The translations under genes were made by a program, and so were the position numbers. A stretch of DNA of 16,346 bases from CAZEFK01 sp964511405 (lineage in GTDB: Bacteria; Pseudomonadota; Alphaproteobacteria; Elsterales; Elsteraceae), in assembly GCA_964511405.1 (NCBI GenBank), contig CAZEFK010000169.1, forward strand, positions 1 through 16,346. The letters are read 5' to 3'. The notes below the pieces were generated by a model. The model made no database searches. It was not told the DNA's origin and was given only the letters and a program-made list of their open reading frames with translations. Below are positions 1 to 6,869 of the stretch, piece after piece (the stretch's first letter is position 1; every line of letters begins with the position of its first letter).

Positions 1-285
<285 letters not shown>

Positions 286-303
286 GGTTTCCGTTCCCCG
301 CCG

Positions 304-1362
304 TCATTTCATGCCCGTGCTGCCGATGCCGGTGGTGATGAAGCGCTGCAGGAAGACGAAGGCCAGGGCCACCGGCAGCAGCGTCACCACGGTCATCGCC
401 AGCAGGTAGTGCCACTGGGTCTGCAACTCGCCCTGGAAGGCGTTGAGGCCGACCTGGAGGGTGTAGTTCTCGGTCTTGGTCAGCACCGCCAGCGGCCACA
501 GGAACTCGTTCCAGCGCCACATGATCGAGAAGATCGCCAGCACCGCCAGGGCCGGGGCGGTCAGCGGCAGCACGATGCGCCAGTAGATCTGCCACTCCGA
601 TGCCTTGTCCATGCGCGCCGCCTCGATCAGGTCGCGCGGCAGGGTCAGCATGTACTGGCGCAGCAGGAACACGCCGGTCGGCGTGGCCGCGCCGGGCAGG
701 ATCACCGCCCACAGCGAGTTCACCAGGCCAAGTTCGGTGACCACCAGATAGACCGGCACCAGCACGATGGTGATCGGGATCATCAAGGTGCCGATGACCG
801 TCAGCAGGGCCGCCGCCTTGCCGCGGAACTCATAGATCGACAGGGCGAACGCGGCCATCGAGTTGATGATCAGGGTGATCAGGGTCGCAACCGCGGTCAC
901 GAACACCGAGTTCGACAGGAAGCGCAGGAAGTCGAACTGGCGCAGCGGCTCGGTGTAGTTGCCGAGGGCCAGCGACAGGCGCTCCACCGGCTCGCGCTGG
1001 GCGATCGGCACCCGCACCGACTTGGTCGGGTCGGCCGGGTCGACCATCTGGGCGATGATGCCGACGCGCCTGAGCTGCGCCATCTCGCGCACGCTGCCGT
1101 CCGGCAGCTTGACCCGGAACAGCGGCAAGGGCTGCGGCTGGCCGGGCACGGTGACCTCGACCTGCGAGACCGGCAGCAGCGACGGCGGGAATTCCAACAG
1201 GCCGGCGGGCGTCTTGAACGACGACAGCACCAGCCACAGCACGGGCCCGAACATCAGCACGACGCCCAGCGCCAGATAGGCGTAGGACGCCACGTCGGTC
1301 CAGTGCAGCGGCCGGCGCGGACCGCGGCGTCGGCCGGCCAAGAGGGCCAGGACTCGGGACAT
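304..1362 (-). CDS. Carbohydrate ABC transporter inner-membrane permease, MalG-like (CUT1)
   Basis: The product (352 aa) is one half of the membrane channel of a sugar importer. It has a first membrane segment near residues 27-47, then a long periplasmic stretch to about residue 145, then five further hydrophobic segments. The EAA loop that contacts the ATPase is visible as EAARMDKASEWQIYWRIVLP at 247-266. The C-terminus GIGSTGMK is typical of MalG-type subunits. The first periplasmic loop (about residues 51-145, containing PLFRVKLPDG and QMVDPADP) is longer than in E. coli MalG; similar inserts are known in some alphaproteobacterial CUT1 permeases. The start at MSRVLALLAG was chosen because it falls 5 bp after the stop of the MalF-like gene. 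The same frame stays open further upstream, but that part is a shadow of the MalF-like gene. Confidence 0.95.
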   Translation of the reverse strand: MSRVLALLAGRRRGPRRPLHWTDVASYAYLALGVVLMFGPVLWLVLSSFKTPAGLLEFPPSLLPVSQVEVTVPGQPQPLPLFRVKLPDGSVREMAQLRRVGIIAQMVDPADPTKSVRVPIAQREPVERLSLALGNYTEPLRQFDFLRFLSNSVFVTAVATLITLIINSMAAFALSIYEFRGKAAALLTVIGTLMIPITIVLVPVYLVVTELGLVNSLWAVILPGAATPTGVFLLRQYMLTLPRDLIEAARMDKASEWQIYWRIVLPLTAPALAVLAIFSIMWRWNEFLWPLAVLTKTENYTLQVGLNAFQGELQTQWHYLLAMTVVTLLPVALAFVFLQRFITTGIGSTGMK

Positions 1363-1367
1363 CGCCG

Positions 1368-2381
1368 TCACCCCCGCCGCCGCGTGGCCGCCAGCTGGGC
1401 CATGGTCAAAAGGAACAGGACGACGCCCAGCACCACCGAGGCCGCCGCCGCCAGGCCGAAATTCTGGACCTGGTTGGCGAACGCGGTTTCGTAGATGTAC
1501 TGCACGATCATCAGGGTCGAGGTGCCGGGGCCGCCGCCGGTCAGCACGAAGATCTCGTCGAAGGTCTGCACGCTCTTGATCAGCGCCAGGACGATCACGA
1601 CCAGCAGGTTGGGCCACAGCAGCGGCAGGGTGATGCGCCACAGCACGCGCGCCCGCGGCGTCGCGTCCATCTGGGCGGCCTCGTAGAGGTCGGCCGGGAT
1701 CGCCTGCAGCCCGGCCAGCAGGATCAGGGTGTAGAAGCCCATATGGGCCCACACCGACACGAACACCGTCCAGAACGTGGCCCAGGCGGGGTCGACGAAG
1801 AACAGGATCTTCTGGCCGCCCGTCGCGGTCAGCACGGCGTTCAGCAGGCCGTCGCGCTGCAGGATCCACTTCCAGATCAGCGCCACCACCACCGGCGACA
1901 GCAGCACGGGAAAGAAATAGACGGCGCGGAAGAAGGCGCGGCCGCGGATCTTGCGATTGAGCACCAGGGCCGTCAGCAGCGACAGCACCACCATGGCGCC
2001 GACCTGCAGCACGACGAAGCGCGCGGTGTTGAACAGGCCGCGCCAGAAATGGTCCTCGCGGCAGGACCCGGGGTCGAGATACGAGGCGCAGTCGAACAGA
2101 TAGCTGTATTGCTGGCCGCCGACATAGGGTCGCTGCGACGGGAACAGGTTGGCGCCGCCGGTCAGCGAATAGACGACGTCGATGGCGATCGGCAGGAACA
2201 CGAACAGCCCGAAGAACGCGGCGTTCGGCAGCAGGAACAGGTAGGGCATGCGGCGGGCGCCGATCAGGCGCTGCAGGCCGCGCATGGGCGGGTCGGTCAG
2301 AGCAAGCACCAGGCGGGCCGGCGCCGCCAGGCGCCGCACCGGTGCCCGCCAGCCCGCGTCGGAGGTGGGAAGGGTGGTCAT
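1368..2381 (-). CDS. Carbohydrate ABC transporter inner-membrane permease, MalF-like (CUT1)
   Basis: The product (337 aa) pairs with the MalG-like permease to form the transmembrane pore. A first membrane segment lies near residues 47-70. A short periplasmic stretch carrying two cysteines (FDCAS and GSCRED) follows, then further membrane segments from about 118 onward. The EAA loop reads EAAQMDATPRARVLWRITLP at 234-253, followed by TFDEIFVLTGGGPGTST (273-289), a hallmark of CUT1 MalF/UgpA-type subunits. It lacks the very large periplasmic P2 domain of enterobacterial MalF, as is usual for this wider family. It lies between the binding-protein gene (54-bp gap containing a hairpin) and the second permease (5-bp gap), so it is clearly in the same operon. 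No strong ribosome-binding site is visible at the start. Confidence 0.95.
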   Translation of the reverse strand: MTTLPTSDAGWRAPVRRLAAPARLVLALTDPPMRGLQRLIGARRMPYLFLLPNAAFFGLFVFLPIAIDVVYSLTGGANLFPSQRPYVGGQQYSYLFDCASYLDPGSCREDHFWRGLFNTARFVVLQVGAMVVLSLLTALVLNRKIRGRAFFRAVYFFPVLLSPVVVALIWKWILQRDGLLNAVLTATGGQKILFFVDPAWATFWTVFVSVWAHMGFYTLILLAGLQAIPADLYEAAQMDATPRARVLWRITLPLLWPNLLVVIVLALIKSVQTFDEIFVLTGGGPGTSTLMIVQYIYETAFANQVQNFGLAAAASVVLGVVLFLLTMAQLAATRRRG

Positions 2382-2411
2382 GGGCGCTGCCGATCCCTTG
2401 CCGCGGAGGGC

Positions 2412-2430
2412 TGGGGGCGCTGGGCCCCCG
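2412..2430 (-). other. Intercistronic GC hairpin between binding-protein and permease genes
   Basis: The arms GGGGGC (2413-2418) and GCCCCC (2424-2429) pair perfectly around a 5-nt loop, with a possible wobble pair outside. There is no U-tract, so it is not a good intrinsic terminator. It lies directly after the binding-protein stop codon. In many binding-protein operons such a hairpin stabilises the upstream mRNA or attenuates read-through, giving much more binding protein than permease. That role is inferred from position. Confidence 0.45.
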
Positions 2431-2435
2431 GCCGG

Positions 2436-3731
2436 TTACTTCTTGTTGCGTTCGGCGATCTGCTGGGCGATGTCGGCGGTGATCCGCTGATAGGCCTCGT
2501 CCAGCTTGATCTCGCCGGCGATCGCCTGGCCCAAGCGGCTGATCACGGCGTTGAAGACGATCCGGTTGTTCGTGTAGCCCTGCAGCTGATTGGCCAGCGG
2601 GTCGATGCCGGCGACGTCGGCGCCGAACACCTTGAGCGCGGCCTTGGCCGCCGGCGAGGCGGTCGGATAGTCGATGCCGGCCTTGGCCAGGCCGATATGG
2701 CCGGGCACGAACAGGGTGCGGCTGTAGAACTCGCGCATGACAGGCTCGCTGGCCAGGTAGTCGAGCACCCGCGCCACTTCCTTGGGATGCTGGGTCGACT
2801 TGAAGGCGACCAGGCCGGCGCCGCCGGGCATGCCGGTGCAGTTGGCCGGGCCGCAGGGATCGGGCACGGCGATCCAGTCGAAGGCGTCACCGATGGTCTT
2901 GTCGAACTGGCCGATCTGCCACGAGCCCGAGAGGTAGAACACCACCTGGGCGTTCTTGAACTCGTCGTTGGCGCCGCGATAGGCCGTGCCGGAGACCGAG
3001 CCCCACAGCTCCTTCGACATCACGCCGTCGCGGTGCCAGTCATAGACCAGCTGGGCGGCGCGCTTGAAGCCGTCGTCGACCACCGCCGGCTCGCCCTTGG
3101 CATCGAACGGCTTGGCGCCCTCGGACAGGGCGACCTCGAAGAAGCGGTGGCCGGAGCGGTCGATGGCGATCGGGAACGGCGCCTGAACCTTGGCGGCGAC
3201 GGCCCTGGCGGCCTTGGCCCAGTCGTCCCAGGTCGCCTTCGGGCCGGGCAGGGGCACGCCGGCCTGCTCGAACAGGGTCTTGTTGACGAACGGGCCGGTG
3301 ATCGTCAGCTGGGTCATGAATCCCGGGATCGAGCTGGTGTCGCCCGGCATCCGCATCCACGGCAGGAACGGACCGTAGTTGGCGTCCCAATAGGCGGCGT
3401 CGGTCAGGTAGGGGCGCAGGTCCAGCATGTAGCGGGCCAGGCCGCCCAAGTCGGACACCCGCGCCATGTCCGGGCCCTGGCCCGAGGCGAGCTGCACCGG
3501 CAGCGTCTCGTTGATCGCCTTGTACGGCACTTGGTCGAGCACGACCTTGATGTCGGAATTGGCGGCCTCGAAGCGCTTCAGGAGGTCGGTCATGACCTCG
3601 CCTTCGTTGCCGTCGGAGTACCATTCCATGCGAAGCGTGGTCTGCGCCGCCACCGGCGTCAGCGCGCTTGCGCCGGCCAGCAAGGTCACCGCCAGGCCGC
3701 AGGCGGCACTCCATGCGCGGATCGTCGTCAT
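2436..3731 (-). CDS. Sugar ABC transporter periplasmic solute-binding protein
   Basis: This is the periplasmic receptor that would capture a carbohydrate and deliver it to the two permeases downstream. The 431-aa product starts MTTIRAWSAACG, followed by a hydrophobic stretch and a Sec-type cleavage region ending PVAAQ near residue 30. The mature part opens TTLRMEWYSDGNEGEVMTDL and continues with LLKRFEAANSDIKV and ASGQGPDMARV, typical of family 1 extracellular solute-binding proteins (MalE/UgpB-like). The start at 3731 was chosen over an in-frame codon at 3806 because it directly precedes the signal peptide and has a strong GGAGG six bases upstream, whereas the longer form would run through the operators. 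It is the first gene of the operon, divergent from the LacI regulator. The exact sugar cannot be deduced. Confidence 0.95.
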   Translation of the reverse strand: MTTIRAWSAACGLAVTLLAGASALTPVAAQTTLRMEWYSDGNEGEVMTDLLKRFEAANSDIKVVLDQVPYKAINETLPVQLASGQGPDMARVSDLGGLARYMLDLRPYLTDAAYWDANYGPFLPWMRMPGDTSSIPGFMTQLTITGPFVNKTLFEQAGVPLPGPKATWDDWAKAARAVAAKVQAPFPIAIDRSGHRFFEVALSEGAKPFDAKGEPAVVDDGFKRAAQLVYDWHRDGVMSKELWGSVSGTAYRGANDEFKNAQVVFYLSGSWQIGQFDKTIGDAFDWIAVPDPCGPANCTGMPGGAGLVAFKSTQHPKEVARVLDYLASEPVMREFYSRTLFVPGHIGLAKAGIDYPTASPAAKAALKVFGADVAGIDPLANQLQGYTNNRIVFNAVISRLGQAIAGEIKLDEAYQRITADIAQQIAERNKK

Positions 3732-3748
3732 CGTTCCTCCCTGGGCTG

Positions 3749-3762
3749 GACAAACGTTTGCC
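3749..3762. promoter_or_regulatory. LacI-family operator 1 (promoter-distal)
   Basis: A palindrome with the core CAAACGTTTG at 3751-3760 and a central CG step fits the LacI/GalR operator pattern, in which the hinge-helix leucine intercalates at the central CpG. It lies between the proposed transporter transcription start and the binding-protein start codon, where bound repressor would act as a roadblock. Confidence 0.75.
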
Positions 3763-3781
3763 TTGTCAGCTGACGCAAATT

Positions 3782-3795
3782 GGCAAACGATTGCC
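3782..3795. promoter_or_regulatory. LacI-family operator 2 (within the promoter)
   Basis: GGCAAACGATTGCC is palindromic apart from one central-flank mismatch and matches operator 1 in its AAACG core. The two centres are 33 bp apart, about three helical turns, so both sites face the same side of the DNA. The site falls between the TTGACA at 3801-3806 and the expected -10 position of the transporter promoter, so occupancy would block RNA polymerase. It is also upstream of the lacI-type gene, allowing autoregulation. Confidence 0.75.
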
Positions 3796-3800
3796 TCCTC

Positions 3801-3806
3801 TGTCAA
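3801..3806 (-). promoter_or_regulatory. Candidate -35 element of the sugar-transporter operon
   Basis: Read on the minus strand this is a perfect TTGACA. Seventeen bases downstream is CCAATT, a poor -10 match, so the assignment rests mainly on the -35 hexamer and on operator 2 falling inside the spacer. The predicted transcription start would be near 3770, about 40 bases before the binding-protein start. Confidence 0.4.
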
Positions 3807-3848
3807 TCGATCTCGACACCACTTTGCGCCGGAGGCACATCAAGCACC

Positions 3849-4853
3849 ATGGCCAACCGTCGCCGCTCCCCCCGACCCGCGTCGCTGGCCACGATCGCGG
3901 CCGAGGCCGGCGTGTCGATGTCGACGGTCTCGCGCATCGTCAATGGCGAGACCGGCCGCGCCTCGGCCGAGACCGTGGAGCGGGTGCGCAACGCCATTGC
4001 CGCCGTCGGCTACCGCCCGAACCATCTGGGCCGGGCGTTGCGCCGGGGCGAAAGCCAGGTCGTGGCGATGCTGTCGGCGAACCTCGACAATCCGGCGATG
4101 GCGGCGATCGCGTCGAGCACCGAGGCGGCGCTGCGCGAGGCGGGCTATGTCATGATCCTGTGCGACACCCACGACCGCGCCGACCTGCAGGACGAGTACC
4201 TGCAGGCCATGCGGGCCCAGGCGGTGCAGGGCTATGTGCTGGTCAGCAGCGTGCCGAGCCCGGGGCTGGCGGAGTTCATCGCCAGCGGGGCGCCGATCGT
4301 GTTCGTCGGCCGGCGCAGCGCCGAGGGCGGCGGCCCTTATGTCGGTATCGACAATCGCCAGGCCGGCGCCGACGCGGCCGACTATCTGTGGTCGCGCGGG
4401 GTCGTCGAGCCGGCGGTGCTGTACCCGGCCCAGGGCTCGACCGCGACCCGCGACCGCGTCGCCGGCTTCTGCGGCCGGCTGGCCGCGCTCGGCGTGCCGG
4501 CGGCGCGGATCCGGCGCGCCGAGGCGCCGGGCCTGTCGCATCTGGACGTCGGCTACCGCGCCGCGCGCGACCTGGTCGAGGGCACCGGTTGGCCCAAGGG
4601 CCTGATGTGCGTCAGCGACCAGGTCGCCTATGGCGCCTACCGCCTGGCCCACGAGACCGGGGCCCGGGTGCCGCAGGACTGCATCCTGGTCAGCATCGAC
4701 GGCAGCGCGCTCAACCGCTGGCTGGCACCGTGGCTGGTTTCGGTCCAGGTGCCCTACGACGCGTTCGGCGCCCGCATCGTCGAGCGGCTGTCCGAACTCT
4801 GGGCCGGCCGGCCGGCGGCGGACTGCGTGCTGCCGCACCGGCTGACGGGGTGA
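3849..4853 (+). CDS. LacI/GalR-family transcriptional repressor
   Basis: The product (334 aa) probably represses the divergent sugar-importer operon until a sugar inducer binds. The N-terminal helix-turn-helix reads SLATIAAEAGVSMSTVSRIV at residues 12-31. It is followed by the hinge region NHLGRALRRG (58-67), whose leucine is the expected intercalating residue, and a periplasmic-binding-protein-like effector domain from about residue 70 to the end (VVAMLSANLDNP, then GIDNRQAG and CVSDQVAYG). ATG 3849 was chosen because the known family start lies a few residues before the helix-turn-helix; an upstream in-frame TTG at 3780 would overlap the operators. GGAGG lies 13 bases upstream, which is rather far. 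The two operators in the intergenic region support local and autogenous control. A short stretch of this gene (4561-4610) is duplicated at 6821-6869. Confidence 0.95.
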   Translation: MANRRRSPRPASLATIAAEAGVSMSTVSRIVNGETGRASAETVERVRNAIAAVGYRPNHLGRALRRGESQVVAMLSANLDNPAMAAIASSTEAALREAGYVMILCDTHDRADLQDEYLQAMRAQAVQGYVLVSSVPSPGLAEFIASGAPIVFVGRRSAEGGGPYVGIDNRQAGADAADYLWSRGVVEPAVLYPAQGSTATRDRVAGFCGRLAALGVPAARIRRAEAPGLSHLDVGYRAARDLVEGTGWPKGLMCVSDQVAYGAYRLAHETGARVPQDCILVSIDGSALNRWLAPWLVSVQVPYDAFGARIVERLSELWAGRPAADCVLPHRLTG

Positions 4854-5054
4854 GGGGGCGGGGCGGGCAGCCACGCCGGACCGCTCTTTCGCGCATGGCC
4901 GCCCTGCCTGTGAACTGGCGAGTCTTTGCCATGCTCGCTATGCTGCGTGTGGCTCTGGTCCCAGCCTACGGCCGCAGATCACAGCCAGGTCTTACCCGTG
5001 CGCGGGGCTATCGAGCGGGCCGACGTGGCCAGCTCTCCGAGCGGATCTAGGTTG
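4854..5054. other. Intergenic region with no recognised gene
   Basis: Two hundred bases separate the repressor from the coiled-coil gene. The reading frame of the coiled-coil gene stays open back to 4926, but no start or Shine-Dalgarno sequence supports extending it. GCTATGCTG at 4937-4945 is identical to an arm of the inverted repeat in the LysR promoter region (9179-9187); this may be only a shared -10-like TATGCT. No terminator is evident. Confidence 0.4.
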
Positions 5055-5387
5055 ATGTCGCAGGCTCCCGAAAACGACGTGATCACCCTTCTACACGAAC
5101 TGCGCTCCGATATCGGGCAGCTCGGTGAACGCCTCGGTGGCGTTGAGGAACGCCTCGGTGGCGTTGAGGAACGCCTCGGTCGCGTTGAGACGACCCTCGC
5201 GGCAGTCGATGCCCGGACCGAACGGGTTGAGGCCCGGCTGCTCGACATCGAACAGATTGTCGTTGCTCAGCCGGATCTCACTCTCGTCCTCCGGCACTTC
5301 AAGAACATCGAGCAAGGGCAGCGACTGCAAGCCAGTGCCCTGAACGATCTGGCGACACGGGTCGAGTCCCTGGAGCGGCGGCGCTAG
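5055..5387 (+). CDS. Small coiled-coil protein of unknown function
   Basis: The product (110 aa) is not recognised as a member of a characterised family. It has no signal peptide or membrane segment, so it should be cytoplasmic. Residues of about 10-70 form a long amphipathic helix with a heptad pattern (RSDIGQLGERLGGVEERLG and onward), and a second helical stretch ends in VESLERRR. Heptad positions are occupied by L, V and I with charged residues between them, as expected of a homo-oligomeric coiled coil. A central part is encoded by three near-identical 21-bp units, each exactly one heptad. ATG 5055 was chosen because the protein sequence becomes helix-like from there; a TTG directly precedes it and the frame is open upstream to 4926. 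It is convergent with fic, 64 bp away. Confidence 0.7.
   Translation: MSQAPENDVITLLHELRSDIGQLGERLGGVEERLGGVEERLGRVETTLAAVDARTERVEARLLDIEQIVVAQPDLTLVLRHFKNIEQGQRLQASALNDLATRVESLERRR
5127..5189 (+). repeat. Three tandem 21-bp units encoding coiled-coil heptads
   Basis: Units lie at 5127-5147, 5148-5168 and 5169-5189. The first two are identical and the third differs by one base (G to C), changing GG V to GR V in the peptide. Each unit encodes ERLGGVE or ERLGRVE, one coiled-coil heptad. Near-perfect nucleotide identity, including at third positions, points to recent slippage or unequal exchange rather than old protein repetition. Confidence 0.9.
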
Positions 5388-5451
5388 ATCCCGATAACGA
5401 CTACCGGCCCCTGTTCCAGGCCGGACCCGATAAGCCCACCGGCGAGCCCAA

Positions 5452-6687
5452 TTACGCCCGGTAAGGCGGAAACAGCCGCGGAAACCAGACATCGGCGACA
5501 TCGGCTGGGAATGCCAGGCGCAGCGGCGCCCGGTGGCTCGACGATGTCAGCACGCGGCGATCGAGCAGTTCGCCGGCGATCCGCCGGGTCTGCCGGTCGC
5601 CGACGCCGAGGATCGACTCGGCCCCGCCGCGCTCGATCGAGCCGGTCAGCAAGACGGCACGGAGCAGCCGCGCGGCGAGCGGGTTGAGCCGCCTGGCTGC
5701 GGCCTCGCCGGCGACCCAGCGCTCGATGCGGTCGACCAGCTGCTGTGGCTCGAGCAACTGGTCCATGAAGTCGACCTGGTCGATCGCCGTATCGAGGAAG
5801 AACGCGACGAAGCGGCCGAGGGCGGCCTCGCTCAAGGCGCCGCGACCGTCGAGATCGCCGGCGCGCGGCGCGTCGGCGGCCATCAGCGCCGCCTTGTAGT
5901 CGGCATTGCGGCGGGCCAGGCCGCGCGCGACCGACCACAAGGCGCCGCCGGCGCCGGCCGCGCGCAGCATCGCATGGCTCATGAGCCGGGCGACTCGGCC
6001 GTTGCCATCGGTGAACGGGTGGATCCAGAGCAGGCGGTGGTGGGCGGCCGCTGCCGCGATCAGGCGCTGAGGCCGGCCGAGTGCCGCGGCGGCATAGGCT
6101 TCGTCGAAGCGCGCGAGGAAGCGCGGAAGCGCGCCCGGGCTCGGCGTGACGTGGCGGCCAACCTTCACATAGCGATCGCGCAGCGCACCGGGCACCACTC
6201 GCACCCGCTCGCCATCGTCGTACTGCATCCAGAGGAGTTCCTCTGGCAGCGCGCGGCCGAAGGCGCCGTGGATCCATCGCATGGCGCTCAAGCTGGCGGG
6301 CGCCTCGGCGAGGGAGCCGGTATCGATCGCGCGCTGGACCGTCACATGGGCGACCGCCTCCAGCTGAAGAATGCGCTTGGCCGGCTCGGCGCTGTAGTCG
6401 TTGGCGAGCGCGCGCTCGATGTCGACGGGATGGGTGGCGTGGCCCTCGATCAGGTTGCTGTAGTAGCAGTTCATCGACCGGACCAGATCGCCGAGGGCAT
6501 CGCGGACCGCCGGCGCGAGTGCGCCGGCCAGGCGGTTGGCCTTGGCCGCGAGGTCGAACGCGCGGTCGACCAGGCCGGCATAGTGCGGCCCGCTCTCGGA
6601 CGGCATCATCGGTTCCATCGCGGCCGGCTGTTCGCCGTCGTCGCGGCCGATCGCGGCCTGCCGGTCCGCAGAGATGTCCGGTTCCAT
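5452..6687 (-). CDS. Fic-domain protein (AMP-transferase) with N-terminal inhibitory motif
   Basis: Fic proteins usually transfer AMP from ATP to a hydroxyl side chain of a target protein. The 411-aa product carries the catalytic motif HPFTDGNGRVAR at residues 223-234, with catalytic His223 and the acidic and glycine residues intact. About 140 residues earlier is SNLIEG (77-82), which matches the inhibitory consensus [S/T]xxxE[G/N]. That would make it a class II Fic, held inactive by its own N-terminal helix rather than by a separate antitoxin. The C-terminal part (about 340-411) looks like a winged helix (GAESILGVGDRQTRRIAGELL), common in this Fic subgroup. The target is unknown. The start is uncertain: ATG 6687 lies inside a repeated leader, and ATG 6618 (388 aa) sits in a context matching the lprI-like start (GCCGGCCGCGATG). 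Confidence 0.92.
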   Translation of the reverse strand: MEPDISADRQAAIGRDDGEQPAAMEPMMPSESGPHYAGLVDRAFDLAAKANRLAGALAPAVRDALGDLVRSMNCYYSNLIEGHATHPVDIERALANDYSAEPAKRILQLEAVAHVTVQRAIDTGSLAEAPASLSAMRWIHGAFGRALPEELLWMQYDDGERVRVVPGALRDRYVKVGRHVTPSPGALPRFLARFDEAYAAAALGRPQRLIAAAAAHHRLLWIHPFTDGNGRVARLMSHAMLRAAGAGGALWSVARGLARRNADYKAALMAADAPRAGDLDGRGALSEAALGRFVAFFLDTAIDQVDFMDQLLEPQQLVDRIERWVAGEAAARRLNPLAARLLRAVLLTGSIERGGAESILGVGDRQTRRIAGELLDRRVLTSSSHRAPLRLAFPADVADVWFPRLFPPYRA

Positions 6688-6768
6688 GGCCGCATTCTAT
6701 CGCCGGAAATACCAAATAGAAAAATAGGTTGTATGCCGGTGCGTGTCAGCGGCGGCCGTATGCATGGC
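6650..6768. repeat. Leader repeat, copy A (5' of fic)
   Basis: This 119-bp stretch aligns over its whole length with 7849-7980 upstream of the next minus-strand gene, at 97 of 119 positions by hand count. One 13-bp gap accounts for the length difference. The most conserved part is 6729-6768 (37 of 40). The central 23 bases are AT-rich and diverged. It covers the fic upstream region and the first 12-13 codons of the longest fic reading frame. A partial duplicate of one end (ATCGCGGCCGGC) also lies at 6615-6626. Confidence 0.85.
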
Positions 6769-6785
6769 CGGTTCGATGACCGTAT
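6768..6785. repeat. Fragment of a further leader-repeat copy
   Basis: Directly abutting the end of copy A, CCGGTTCGATGACCGTAT matches 16 of 18 bases of 7877-7894 in copy B, the part around the first ATG of that copy. It looks like the remains of a third copy arranged head to tail with copy A. The match is short, so chance similarity is not excluded. Confidence 0.5.
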
Positions 6786-6820
6786 GGTGGCGAGACGGCG
6801 CCGGCGCGCGCCGCGCGACA

Positions 6821-6869
6821 CCGCGCGCGACCTGGTCGAGCCCGCGGCTGGCCCAAGGGCCTGATGTGC
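6821..6869 (+). pseudogene. Vestige of the LacI-family repressor gene
   Basis: Bases 6821-6840 are identical to 4561-4580 of the lacI-type gene, and 6849-6869 are identical to 4590-4610. The 8-9 bases between differ and one base is missing, which shifts the frame. In the intact gene this segment encodes ARDLVEGTGWPKGLMC. The similarity ends abruptly at 6869, the base next to the stop codon of the convergent lprI-like gene. Two exact 20-mers in register are very unlikely by chance, so this is a fragment of this gene or of a very close paralogue. Confidence 0.8.

Noticed and set aside
1743..3773. A 676-codon open frame on the plus strand across the sugar transporter genes
   Set aside because: Its composition is R/G/Q/H-rich with no recognisable domain and it lies antisense to clearly homologous transporter genes. 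It is a GC-driven shadow.
3732..3806. Longer N-terminus for the solute-binding protein starting at 3806
   Set aside because: It would place 25 residues before a normal signal peptide and run coding sequence through the operators. ATG 3731 has a strong Shine-Dalgarno sequence.
5127..5189. CRISPR-like array
   Set aside because: The 21-bp units are directly adjacent with no spacers and encode coiled-coil heptads in frame.
5404..5424. Bidirectional terminator between the coiled-coil and fic genes
   Set aside because: CCGGCC/GGCCGG forms only a 6-bp stem with a 9-base loop and no T-run on either side; too weak to call.
5387..5464. Continuation of the coiled-coil protein in another frame (DPDNDYRPLFQAGPDKP)
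   Set aside because: The peptide looks plausible, but there is no evidence of a frameshift and it overlaps the end of fic. Orthologues would be needed to decide.
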